13,714 nt of DNA from Desulfobacterales bacterium (lineage in GTDB: Bacteria; Desulfobacterota; Desulfobacteria; Desulfobacterales; UBA5852): the NCBI GenBank assembly GCA_030066455.1, contig JASJBQ010000063.1:1-13714 (forward strand), given 5' to 3'. The notes under the pieces were generated by a model. That model had not been told where the DNA came from, ran no database searches, and was given only the letters and a program-made list of their open reading frames with translations. Of the stretch, positions 7,230 through 13,655 are shown piece after piece. The number at the start of each line of letters is the position of its first letter. The first letter of the stretch is position 1. The position numbers and the translations under genes were made by a program.

Positions 7230-8006
7230 TCAACAACCCTTCCAGGTCGCCTCGCGTTTGTTGAGAAAAGCGTCCACGCCCTCGCGTGCATCTTCGGTCA
7301 CGCAGAGCGAGGCGAACATTTCGTTGGAATAGACCAGGGCCTCGGGCAGCGGCATGTCGGCCATGCGGTGGATGGCCTGCTTGCCCATCTGCACGGCCAC
7401 GGGGCTCTTGGCGGCCAGTTTGGCGGCCATGGCTGCGGTGGCGGCCTCCAACTCCTCGTCCGGCACCACCTGATTGACCAATCCCCACGCCAGGGCTTGC
7501 GCGGCACTGATGAGATCGCCCAGGAGGAGCAATTCCATGGCGCGCTTGCGAGGCACCGTCCGGGTGAGGGGTACGGCCGGCCCCATGCAGAACAGGCCGA
7601 TATTCACGGCCGGCACCGCAAAGCGGGTGTTGTCGGCGATCACGGCCAGATCGGCCGCCAGGACGATACCGGCCCCGTTGGCCACCGCGAAGCCGCGCGC
7701 CGAGGCGATGACGGGGGTTTTCATGTTGGCGATGGTCAGCACCATCTCCTCCATGCGGGTCACCCAGCGGCGGTATTCGCCATGGGTCTTCCCGGCGTAT
7801 TCCGAAAGATCGATCCCGGCGCAGAAGGCGCTGCCGGTGCCGGCAACGACGATCGCCCGCACGTCGGGATCGTGGTCCAGGGCCAGAAGGGCCTGGTTGA
7901 GTTCCCTGGCCAGCGGCGAGCTGAAGGTGTTCATCTGCTCGGGGCGATTGAGGGTGATGGTGCCGATATTCTCGGCGGTTTCGACCAGGATGGGATGGTT
8001 GCTCAT
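7230..8006 (-). CDS. Crotonase-fold protein, ECHDC3-like, lacking the catalytic glutamates
   Basis: A 258-residue enoyl-CoA hydratase/isomerase superfamily protein. Oxyanion-hole landmarks are present: FCAGIDLSEYAG (61-72) and ARGFAVANGAG (103-113). However, aligning to rat crotonase, the two catalytic glutamates (GGCE and QPE) correspond to Gly113 and Ala133 here, so ordinary enoyl-CoA hydration is unlikely. The stretch VNIGLFCMGPAVPLTR, followed by VPRKRAMELLLLG, resembles the ECHDC3 branch from memory. Start ATG 8006 has GGAGG at good spacing on the minus strand; a much longer upstream frame to 8375 crosses the promoter region and is rejected. The gene is divergent from the DUF134 gene. 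The C-terminus is complete. The acyl-CoA substrate, if any, is not predictable. Confidence 0.88.
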   Translation of the reverse strand: MSNHPILVETAENIGTITLNRPEQMNTFSSPLARELNQALLALDHDPDVRAIVVAGTGSAFCAGIDLSEYAGKTHGEYRRWVTRMEEMVLTIANMKTPVIASARGFAVANGAGIVLAADLAVIADNTRFAVPAVNIGLFCMGPAVPLTRTVPRKRAMELLLLGDLISAAQALAWGLVNQVVPDEELEAATAAMAAKLAAKSPVAVQMGKQAIHRMADMPLPEALVYSNEMFASLCVTEDAREGVDAFLNKREATWKGC

Positions 8007-8081
8007 GGCGGCGCCTCCAAAGGCAGGGCGGTGAATGCGCCCGCAAGGGGGTGAATGACGAACGACAGGCTTATGCCTCCA

Positions 8082-8110
8082 GCTATAGCCAAGGCCCGCG
8101 CCGGGGTCAA
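8082..8110 (-). promoter_or_regulatory. Candidate sigma70-type promoter for the crotonase gene
   Basis: On the minus strand TTGACC (8110-8105) and TATAGC (8087-8082) are separated by 17 bp, about 75 bp upstream of the ATG at 8006. The -35 matches consensus at 5 of 6 and the -10 at 4 of 6. The distance to the gene is reasonable. This is a pattern match only. Confidence 0.45.
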
Positions 8111-8167
8111 CCGGGGGGCGACGCGGCACGCGTATTTCGCATCCGACGCAGATCGCTTCCCTTATGT

Positions 8168-8182
8168 ATACAGACCGTGTAT
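8168..8182. promoter_or_regulatory. Short dyad ATACA-N5-TGTAT between divergent promoters
   Basis: Perfect 5-bp half-sites ATACA (8168-8172) and TGTAT (8178-8182) with a 5-bp spacer lie in the AT-richer middle of the crotonase/DUF134 divergent region. It could be an operator for a dimeric regulator. The half-sites are short enough to occur by chance. Confidence 0.25.
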
Positions 8183-8270
8183 GATCCGCCAATTTGTGCG
8201 CCGCCGGCCAAAAGGCCGAGAATGCCGCCGGACGGATCCACGGTCGGCAGCGCCCAACGGCGTCACATCC

Positions 8271-8298
8271 TTGACAACCCATTCCCGCGCTGTATATT
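8271..8298 (+). promoter_or_regulatory. Strong sigma70-type promoter for the DUF134-mrp genes
   Basis: A perfect TTGACA (8271-8276), a 16-bp spacer and TATATT (8293-8298) lie 42 bp upstream of ATG 8341. Just downstream is the palindrome GAATATTC (8313-8320), well placed for an operator overlapping the start of the transcript. Autoregulation by the DUF134 product is an inference. Confidence 0.65.
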
Positions 8299-8340
8299 GA
8301 GATTTGTTTTGAGAATATTCCCATAATTTGGAGGGTGTTC

Positions 8341-8772
8341 ATGCGACCGCAAAAAGACCGTATCGTCGCCTTCAACCCGGACGTGAGCTATTTCAAACCC
8401 CGGGGGATCCCCCTGGTGGATCTCGAAGAAGTCCGTTTGACCGTGGATGAATGTGAAGCCCTGCGGCTCTCCGACCTGCTCGACCTGTCCCATGAAGACG
8501 GCGGCAAGCAGATGGGTGTTTCGCGCGCCACTTTCGGGCGCATCCTGCAGAATGCCCGCCGGACGGTGGCCGACGCCCTGATCAACGGCAAAGCCATCAA
8601 CATCGAGGGGGGCAACTTCAAAATGACCACGAAGGAGCGGGTTTTCGAGTGCGACGGATGCGCCAAACGCTGGAGTGAACCCCAGGGCACCGGCCGCCCC
8701 GGTAACTGCCCCAACTGCGGCAGCCAAAAGCTGTTTCGCATCAGCACCCGCAAGGCCTCTTCACCGGGCTGA
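8341..8772 (+). CDS. DUF134 (UPF0251) HTH protein with C-terminal zinc ribbon
   Basis: A 143-residue protein. The DUF134 signature is clear: SYFKPRGIPLVDLEEVRLT (16-34), VDECEALRLSDL, and a sigma70-region-4-like helix-turn-helix near 48-75 with MGVSRATFGRILQNARR, then ADALINGKAINIEGG. DUF134 proteins are predicted DNA-binding regulators of uncertain targets. The last 45 residues add CDGC (Cys104, Cys107) and CPNC (Cys123, Cys126), a zinc-ribbon or metal-sensing extension. GGAGG (8330-8334) sits before ATG 8341; the in-frame GTG at 8335 is too close to it. The gene is followed by mrp at 93 bp on the same strand, a pairing that fits regulation of, or by, iron-sulfur metabolism. Confidence 0.88.
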   Translation: MRPQKDRIVAFNPDVSYFKPRGIPLVDLEEVRLTVDECEALRLSDLLDLSHEDGGKQMGVSRATFGRILQNARRTVADALINGKAINIEGGNFKMTTKERVFECDGCAKRWSEPQGTGRPGNCPNCGSQKLFRISTRKASSPG

Positions 8773-8773
8773 C

Positions 8774-8787
8774 GCCCGCAAGCGGGC
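8774..8787. other. GC hairpin between DUF134 and mrp
   Basis: GCCCGC and GCGGGC (8774-8779, 8782-8787) form a perfect inverted repeat just after the DUF134 stop. No T-run follows, so it is more likely an mRNA-processing or stability element than an intrinsic terminator; mrp is probably still read through. Confidence 0.35.
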
Positions 8788-8865
8788 ATCGCGCGATTGA
8801 ATTCCCCGGCCGTAGCGGACGGGGTGTACGGACGGATCCAAGCCAATACGCAGGAGAAAGCAGCA

Positions 8866-9708
8866 ATGACGCAAATCATGGGTTCCCCGGACGAAGCCCA
8901 GCAAGGGCCGACCCCCGGGGCGGACAAGGACGAAGAAGTCAAAGCCTCGTTGAATCGCATCAAACACAAGCTGGTGATCATGAGCGGCAAGGGCGGCGTC
9001 GGTAAAACCAGCACGTCGGTCAACCTGGCCATCGCGCTGGCGCGCCAGGGCCACAAGGTCGGCCTGATGGACGTGGATCTTCACGGCCCCGACGTGCCGC
9101 GGGTGCTGGGCCTGACCGCCATGCTCGGCCTCAGCGCCAACCAGAAGCTCGACCCGTTGCACTACAACGACCATCTCAAGGTGGTCTCCATCGAATCCCT
9201 CATGGCCAGCAAGGACGATGCCGTCATCTGGCGCGGCCCGATGAAGTATTCGGCCATTCGCCAGTTTATTTCCGACGTGGACTGGGGGGATCTCGATTTT
9301 CTGCTGATCGACTCGCCGCCGGGCACGGGCGACGAACCACTGACCGTGGCCCAGACCATTCCGGATGCCAAGGCCGTGATCGTGACCACCCCCCAGGAAG
9401 TCTCCCTGGCGGACGTGCGCAAGTCCATCAGTTTCTGCCACACGCTCAAGATGGAAATCTTCGGACTGGTGGAGAACATGAGCGGATACGTCTGTCCGCA
9501 CTGCGGGGAGCGGGTGGACATCTTCGGCGCCGGCGGCGGGGAGAAAACCGCCCGTGAGGCCCGGATCGATTTTCTGGGTCGCATTCCTCTGGATCCCAAC
9601 GTGGTGGCCTGCGGGGACGGCGGCCAATCCTATCAGGAGACTTATCCCCAGAGCCCCGTCACCAGGGCTTACGAGGCCATCGCCGCCCGGATCGCAAAGC
9701 TGGTCTGA
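8866..9708 (+). CDS. mrp: Mrp/NBP35-type P-loop ATPase, iron-sulfur cluster carrier
   Basis: A 280-residue cytosolic ATPase of the Mrp/ApbC/NBP35 family, which binds 4Fe-4S clusters as dimers and passes them to apo-proteins. Seen: deviant Walker A GKGGVGKTS (41-49) with the signature Lys42, MDVDLHGPDVPRVLG (switch I region), LLIDSPPGTGDEPLT (146-160, Walker B/switch II), TTPQEVSLADVRKS, and the cluster-binding CPHC at 210-213 in ENMSGYVCPHCG. The N-terminal DUF59 domain of some Mrp proteins is absent. ATG 8866 has GGAG 9 nt upstream; a TTG at 8797 in the same frame would add 23 unconserved residues. Its place between DUF134 and a CGGC-protein remnant suggests a metal or Fe-S cluster gene set. 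Confidence 0.92.
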   Translation: MTQIMGSPDEAQQGPTPGADKDEEVKASLNRIKHKLVIMSGKGGVGKTSTSVNLAIALARQGHKVGLMDVDLHGPDVPRVLGLTAMLGLSANQKLDPLHYNDHLKVVSIESLMASKDDAVIWRGPMKYSAIRQFISDVDWGDLDFLLIDSPPGTGDEPLTVAQTIPDAKAVIVTTPQEVSLADVRKSISFCHTLKMEIFGLVENMSGYVCPHCGERVDIFGAGGGEKTAREARIDFLGRIPLDPNVVACGDGGQSYQETYPQSPVTRAYEAIAARIAKLV

Positions 9709-9773
9709 TACGCCCCAGCCCCGGTCGGCGTGCCACCTGCTGCATGCTTTCAAGATGAAAGGCGGTCGACAGG

Positions 9774-9859
9774 ATGGAGAAAGTATTGATCGTAGGCTGC
9801 CAGCGGACGATGGACACCGTCTGCATCGCGTGCTCGCCATGGTGGGTTTCAACCGGCGC
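9774..9859 (+). pseudogene. 5' stump of a CGGC-domain protein gene
   Basis: AAAGGCGG (9758-9765) leads to ATG 9774. The first 20 codons, MEKVLIVGCQRTMDTVCIAC, match the N-terminus of CGGC-domain proteins, which in my memory continue CSRCxVGFNRREGEF. Here the frame slips after Ser21: the reading MVGFNRR appears in another frame at 9839-9859, implying loss of about 4 nt. At 9860 the sequence turns directly into the stop codon of the minus-strand universal stress gene. The remaining roughly 100 residues, including the CGGC motif, are missing. In the primary frame the product would be only 29 residues. The remnant lies 65 bp after mrp, consistent with a former operon member. Confidence 0.7.
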
Positions 9860-10279
9860 TTAGCGGATGAGCAGGACCGGGCAAGGCGCCAGATGCGTCA
9901 CCTTGCGGCTGACGGAGCCGAAGACCAGCCCCTCGATCGATCCCCGCCCACGGGTACCCATGACGATGAGGTCCACGCCGTGGATCTCGGCCGCAGCGAG
10001 AATGGCTTCGGCCTCAGGGCCTTCGAGGAGGTTTTCGTGGACATCGAGGCCGGTATCGCCCAGCAGATTGCGGGCCGCGTCGATGACATCCTGACCGGCG
10101 GCCTGGCGACGCGAAACCAGCCGTTCAAAATCCCCGTAGCCCAGAAGATCCGATGTCTGGGGATAGGCGTGGACCAGCATCAGGCGGGCGCCGAAGCTTG
10201 CCGCCATCCCGCGGGCATAGGCCAGGGCTTTATCGCTGTGGCCTGAGCCGTCCACCGCGATCAGGATATGGCTGAACAT
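9860..10279 (-). CDS. Universal stress protein (UspA family), ATP-binding type
   Basis: A 139-residue single-domain Usp. It starts MFSHILIAVDGSGHSDKAL, the classic first strand with Asp10, and ends HLAPCPVLLIR. The ATP-binding motif G-2X-G-9X-G(S/T) is complete: Gly108, Gly111, Gly121-Ser122 within MGTRGRGSIEGLVFGSVS, so nucleotide binding is expected. ATG 10279 has GGAGGAGGG on the minus strand; 22 residues of upstream open frame (to 10345) precede this ribosome site and are rejected. It is divergent from lipB. Its stop codon abuts the CGGC-gene stump, but the Usp C-terminus itself looks intact. Usp proteins bind ATP or adenylates and help survival under stress; the specific trigger is not visible here. 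Confidence 0.92.
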   Translation of the reverse strand: MFSHILIAVDGSGHSDKALAYARGMAASFGARLMLVHAYPQTSDLLGYGDFERLVSRRQAAGQDVIDAARNLLGDTGLDVHENLLEGPEAEAILAAAEIHGVDLIVMGTRGRGSIEGLVFGSVSRKVTHLAPCPVLLIR

Positions 10280-10441
10280 GGATCGTCCCTCCTCCAGGCA
10301 AGTATCGGGATGCGGCGGTACCGGGGGGTGCGCCGCCGGCAGCAATGGCTATATTCTCGATGGCAATGAATAAATTGGGCATCCGTGCCGGCCAAGTCAA
10401 AAGCGGCGGCGATGTCCTCTGGATTTGCGGAGATTGGGCCG

Positions 10442-11221
10442 ATGATACCTGCAGCCCACCGTCCGGAGTGGCTTCTGATCGAACTGCCCCTGACGCCCTA
10501 TGCCGAGGCCCAGGCGTTGCAGGCGGACTGCGCGGCGGCCCGGCGGGATGGCCGTCTGGCGGCCGATCTCTTTATTCTGCTGGAGCATCCCCCGGTCTTC
10601 ACCCTGGGGCGCAACGGCGGCCGTGAAAATCTGACCGTCTCGGATGCCTTTCTGACGCAGGCCGGCGTCGAGGTGGTGACTTCCGAGCGGGGCGGCAACA
10701 TCACCTACCACGGCCCCGGCCAGCTCGTGGGCTACCCCATCGTCGACCTCCACGCGGCCCGGCGGGGGGTGGCCGATTATGTGCGGGACCTGGAAAGCGT
10801 CATGCTCGAGGTGGCCGCCGCCTTCGGCGTGACCGCCGGGCGCAATGCGCGCAACAGCGGCGTCTGGGTCGGCGCCCGCAAGCTGGGCAGCATCGGCTTG
10901 TGCCTGCGTCACGGGGTGACCTTTCACGGGTTCGCCCTGAACGCCAACAATACGCTCGAACCCTTTGACTGGATCAATCCCTGCGGCATGGCCGATGTCC
11001 GGATGACATCGCTGAGGCGTGAGCGCGGCCGCGACGTCGATGCCGCCGATCTGCGTGGGGCGACGCGCAGAGCCGTGGAGGGGGTGTTCGGGGTCGCGCT
11101 TCATCCGGTCAGCCCCGACCGTCTGCGGGACGCGATGGCGACAGGCGCCGACGGTTGCGGCCGTCTAACCCTGCAGGAGGGCGGCCGCCCGGCATCCGCG
11201 GCCTGGCCGGACAAGACATGA
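10442..11221 (+). CDS. lipB: Octanoyltransferase (lipoate biosynthesis)
   Basis: LipB moves octanoate from octanoyl-ACP to lipoyl domains such as GcvH or E2, making the substrate for LipA. Seen in 259 residues: LLEHPPVFTLGRNG (46-59), RGGNITYHGPGQ (83-94), catalytic Lys147 in ARKLGSIG, HGFALNAN, and catalytic Cys181 in NPCGM. All core residues are present, so it should be active. The chosen ATG 10442 has GGAGA 8 nt upstream; earlier in-frame starts (10385, 10412) lack a good site. The protein is longer than E. coli LipB (213), with the extra length mainly in a poorly conserved C-terminal tail that ends over the lipA start. It overlaps lipA by 4 nt (ATGA), indicating translational coupling. 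Confidence 0.95.
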   Translation: MIPAAHRPEWLLIELPLTPYAEAQALQADCAAARRDGRLAADLFILLEHPPVFTLGRNGGRENLTVSDAFLTQAGVEVVTSERGGNITYHGPGQLVGYPIVDLHAARRGVADYVRDLESVMLEVAAAFGVTAGRNARNSGVWVGARKLGSIGLCLRHGVTFHGFALNANNTLEPFDWINPCGMADVRMTSLRRERGRDVDAADLRGATRRAVEGVFGVALHPVSPDRLRDAMATGADGCGRLTLQEGGRPASAAWPDKT

Positions 11222-12105
11222 AAGACGCTCAGCCGCCAAAGAGGGACGCGCCGCGCAAACCGCCCTGGCTCAAACGCCGGCTGCCGACCGGCCCCGTCTA
11301 TGGAACGGTCTGCCACACCCTCGGTACGCACCGGCTGCACACGGTCTGTCAGGAGGCCCAATGCCCCAACCAGTGGGAGTGCTTCTCCAACAAGACCGCC
11401 ACCTTTCTGATCCTGGGGGCGCGCTGCACCCGGCGCTGCCGGTTTTGCGCGGTGGCGCACGGTCCTCAGGGACCGCCCGATCCGGATGAGCCCGCCCGGC
11501 TGGCCGAGGCGGCGGCCGAGATGGGGCTGGAATATGTCGTTGTCACCTCGGTCACCCGGGACGATCTGCCCGACGGGGGGGCGGGTATCTTCGCTGCCAC
11601 CATTCGCGCCATCCGTCAGCGGCTGCCCAAGGCATCCGTCGAGGTCTTGATCCCTGATTTCCAGGGAAGCATGGCGTCCCTGGACACGGTGTTGGATGCC
11701 CGGCCGGATGTGCTCAACCACAATCTCGAGACGGTGCCCCGTCTTTACGCCACGGTGCGACCGGAGGCGGACTACCGCCGCTCGCTGGCCCTCCTGCAGG
11801 CCAGTCGCGTGCGGGCGCCGTCCATCCCGACCAAATCCGGCCTGATGCTGGGTCTGGGGGAAACCGATGACGAGATCCGCCAAAGTCTTGCGGACCTGGC
11901 GGCAGCCGACTGCCGGATGGTCACTCTGGGGCAGTATCTCCAGCCGTCCCCCGACCATCTCCCGGTGGCGACCTTCGTGACGCCGGAGGCCTTCGAAGGC
12001 TGGCGCCGGGAGGCCCTGGCCCTGGGATTCGATCAGGCGGCCTGCGGCCCCCTGGTTCGCAGTTCCTACCAGGCCCGCGAACTCTTTCATACCCTGCCAG
12101 CGTAG
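11218..12105 (+). CDS. lipA: Lipoyl synthase (radical SAM)
   Basis: LipA inserts two sulfur atoms into protein-bound octanoate using two 4Fe-4S clusters. Seen in 295 residues: the auxiliary-cluster motif CQEAQCPNQWEC (Cys44, Cys49, Cys55), the radical SAM motif CTRRCRFC (Cys70, Cys74, Cys77), TSVTRDDLPDGGA, VLNHNLETV, TKSGLMLGLGE, and the C-terminal RSSY (281-284) whose serine ligates the auxiliary cluster. All key residues are intact. ATG 11218 overlaps the lipB stop as ATGA; an upstream in-frame TTG at 11155 is not favoured. The N-terminus before residue 25 is Lys/Arg/Pro-rich and variable. With lipB it completes the endogenous lipoylation pathway. Confidence 0.96.
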   Translation: MKDAQPPKRDAPRKPPWLKRRLPTGPVYGTVCHTLGTHRLHTVCQEAQCPNQWECFSNKTATFLILGARCTRRCRFCAVAHGPQGPPDPDEPARLAEAAAEMGLEYVVVTSVTRDDLPDGGAGIFAATIRAIRQRLPKASVEVLIPDFQGSMASLDTVLDARPDVLNHNLETVPRLYATVRPEADYRRSLALLQASRVRAPSIPTKSGLMLGLGETDDEIRQSLADLAAADCRMVTLGQYLQPSPDHLPVATFVTPEAFEGWRREALALGFDQAACGPLVRSSYQARELFHTLPA

Positions 12106-12221
12106 ACCGTGCGCCTTGATGATCGGCCATTGAGGCCTGGATAAAGACGATCGCGATCGGGGGAGAGATCGTCGTCCGGACGCTGGCGCCCGTTTCCAGA
12201 CATCTGGGTGGCCAATCGACC

Positions 12222-12980
12222 ATGGCTTATGCCGAATTCAGATTCTATGAAGAACTCAACGATTTTCTCAAAACGGAAAAGCGCAAGCAGACGTTTCGGG
12301 TGGCATTCGACGGTCAGCCGAAGGTGCGTACCGTCATCACCCGTCTTGGCGTTCCCCACCCGGAAATCGATCTGATCCTGGTCAACGGCCGGTCGGTGGG
12401 ATTCGACCAACCATTGAACCACGGCGACCGCGTGGCGGTTTATCCGATGTTCGAATCCTTGGACATCAGTCCATTGGTGCGACTGCGTCCCTATCCGTTG
12501 CGGCGCACGGCTTTTATTCTCGACGTCCACCTGGGCAAGCTGGCCCGTGGCTTGCGGCTTCTGGGATTCGACTGCTGCTACCGCAACGACTTGGATGACC
12601 CGCAGATCATCCGGCGCTCCCTTGGGGAACATCGCATCATCCTCACCCGGGACCGCCGCCTGCTGCAGGACCAAAGCGTTCAGCACGGCTATTGGGTGCG
12701 TGCCTGTGATCCGGACACGCAGGTGGGCGAGGTGCTGAGGCGTTTTGATCTGACCGGCCAGATCAAGGCATTTACACGCTGCACGGTCTGCAATGGCGGC
12801 CTGGCGGTCGTTGCCAAGACGGCCGTGAGCCACCGGCTGCGCCCCAAGACCCGCCGCTATTATGACGATTTCTGGATGTGCACGGATTGCCGCCGGGTTT
12901 ACTGGAAAGGCACGCACTACCGCCGTCTGGCGGAGCGGGTCCGCCGCTGGTCCCGACATCGGCCGACAGAGGAAACCTGA
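12222..12980 (+). CDS. Ubiquitin-fold plus Mut7-C RNase domain protein
   Basis: A 252-residue fusion. Residues 1-85 form a ThiS/MoaD-like ubiquitin fold (Ub-Mut7C; ends ILVNGRSVGFDQPLNHGDRV) without a C-terminal GlyGly tail, so it is unlikely to be a sulfur carrier. Residues 95-245 form the Mut7-C PIN-like nuclease: FILDVHLGKLARGLRLLGFD (98-117, acidic Asp101), IILTRDRRLL (Asp144), and a zinc ribbon with Cys187/Cys190 and Cys220/Cys223 followed by VYWKGTHYRR. This domain order is the common bacterial form of the family, predicted to cleave RNA. The ATG at 12222 gives the conserved start, but its ribosome site is weak (GGTGG about 10 nt upstream). It stands 116 bp after lipA, perhaps on the same transcript. 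RNA target unknown. Confidence 0.88.
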   Translation: MAYAEFRFYEELNDFLKTEKRKQTFRVAFDGQPKVRTVITRLGVPHPEIDLILVNGRSVGFDQPLNHGDRVAVYPMFESLDISPLVRLRPYPLRRTAFILDVHLGKLARGLRLLGFDCCYRNDLDDPQIIRRSLGEHRIILTRDRRLLQDQSVQHGYWVRACDPDTQVGEVLRRFDLTGQIKAFTRCTVCNGGLAVVAKTAVSHRLRPKTRRYYDDFWMCTDCRRVYWKGTHYRRLAERVRRWSRHRPTEET

Positions 12981-12981
12981 T

Positions 12982-13005
12982 GCCGGCCAGAGGGTCAGGG
13001 CCGGC
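12982..13005. terminator. GC-rich hairpin between convergent genes
   Basis: GCCGGCC (12982-12988) and GGCCGGC (12999-13005) make a 7-bp stem with a 10-nt loop right after the Mut7-C gene stop and before the convergent four-cysteine gene. No U-run follows on the plus strand; on the minus strand no U-run follows either. It may help end transcription from both sides, but a classic intrinsic terminator is not shown. Confidence 0.35.
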
Positions 13006-13066
13006 CAGGCAAAACCCCCTAAGGTCGCTACGTGGTCCGGAAACGCGGGTCACCGGCCATCGCGAC

Positions 13067-13240
13067 TCACGCGTCTTTTTCCCGGCGCCGCTGGCTTTTC
13101 TCCATGAAATGGATAAGGCAGGACGCGCGGTGCTTGCAGTACAGTTGCGGGTCGCTGCAGCGGGCGTCGCGGCTGTCCTGGTAGCGGTCGTATTTGGCGC
13201 ACGGCAGCGATTGCGGATCGTCGTTGGCGGTCGCCATCAT
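13067..13240 (-). CDS. Small four-cysteine protein coupled to thioredoxin
   Basis: A 57-residue, Arg/Lys-rich C-terminal protein with Cys14, Cys28, Cys35 and Cys41 (LPCAKY, ARCSD, YCKHRASC). Spacing and the CKHRxSC pattern suggest one metal site (zinc or Fe-S). I know similar small hypothetical proteins from Desulfobacterota genomes only vaguely and do not assign a family. Two adjacent ATGs (13240 and 13237) follow the thioredoxin stop by 1 nt and 4 nt, so it is almost certainly translated by coupling with trx; no separate strong ribosome site is seen. An in-frame extension upstream to 13276 overlaps trx and is rejected. There is no signal peptide. A thioredoxin substrate or partner role is possible but inferred only from position. 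Confidence 0.7.
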   Translation of the reverse strand: MMATANDDPQSLPCAKYDRYQDSRDARCSDPQLYCKHRASCLIHFMEKSQRRREKDA

Positions 13241-13241
13241 G

Positions 13242-13604
13242 TCACTGGACCACGAAGGGCGAGGCCGGGGCGGCACCCTCGAGCAGCCTTTCGATCGCCT
13301 TTTCCAGGGCGGGGCGCGCGATCATGCCGGCCATCTGTTCGAAGAGGCTGCCGTCCTTGAACAACATGATGGTGGGAACTGATTTGATACCGAAGTGCGC
13401 CGGGGTGGCGGTGTTGTCGTCCACATTCATTTTGGCGACCCGGATGCGGCCCTCGTATTGCGTGGCCAACTGGTCGACCATCGGGCCAATGGCCTTGCAC
13501 GGCCCGCACCAGGGGGCCCAGAAATCCACCAGGACGGGCACGTCCGATTGCAGAACGATCTCTTCGAAATCCTGATCCGAAACTTCCTGTAGCGCATCAA
13601 CCAT
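13242..13604 (-). CDS. trxA: Thioredoxin
   Basis: A 120-residue thioredoxin: the CxxC active site WCGPC at 32-36, buried Asp27 in VDFWAPWCGPC, cis-proline Pro77 in KSVPT, and a C-terminal LEKAIERLL helix. It reduces protein disulfides in the cytosol with electrons from thioredoxin reductase (not in this window). It is about ten residues longer than E. coli TrxA because of a hydrophobic tail ending SPFVVQ. ATG 13604 has GAAAGGA about 8 nt upstream on the minus strand. The stop is 1 nt before the four-cysteine gene, so the two form an operon. A perfect 9-bp inverted repeat lies in its leader. Confidence 0.95.
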   Translation of the reverse strand: MVDALQEVSDQDFEEIVLQSDVPVLVDFWAPWCGPCKAIGPMVDQLATQYEGRIRVAKMNVDDNTATPAHFGIKSVPTIMLFKDGSLFEQMAGMIARPALEKAIERLLEGAAPASPFVVQ

Positions 13605-13628
13605 GGGGCAAATCCTTTCAGATGGTGT

Positions 13629-13655
13629 TGGCAGGCAGCATCAGGGTGCCTGCCA
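13629..13655. promoter_or_regulatory. Perfect 9-bp inverted repeat in the trxA leader
   Basis: TGGCAGGCA (13629-13637) and TGCCTGCCA (13647-13655) are separated by 9 bases and lie 25-51 bp upstream of the trxA start. The repeat could be an operator for a dimeric regulator or an RNA hairpin before the ribosome site. There is no U-run after it, so attenuation by an intrinsic terminator is unlikely. Promoter elements beyond it toward 13690 are too weak to call with confidence. Confidence 0.45.

Noticed and set aside
8007..8375. Upstream extension of the crotonase to a 381-codon ORF
   Set aside because: It crosses the divergent promoter region and the DUF134 start, and the ATG at 8006 has a clear GGAGG.
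10345..10626. 93-codon plus-strand ORF before lipB
   Set aside because: Overlaps lipB in another frame and has no ribosome site or recognisable domain.
11101..12090. 329-codon minus-strand ORF opposite lipA
   Set aside because: Covers the complete lipA reading frame in antisense; no family motif and Gly/Arg/Gln-rich.
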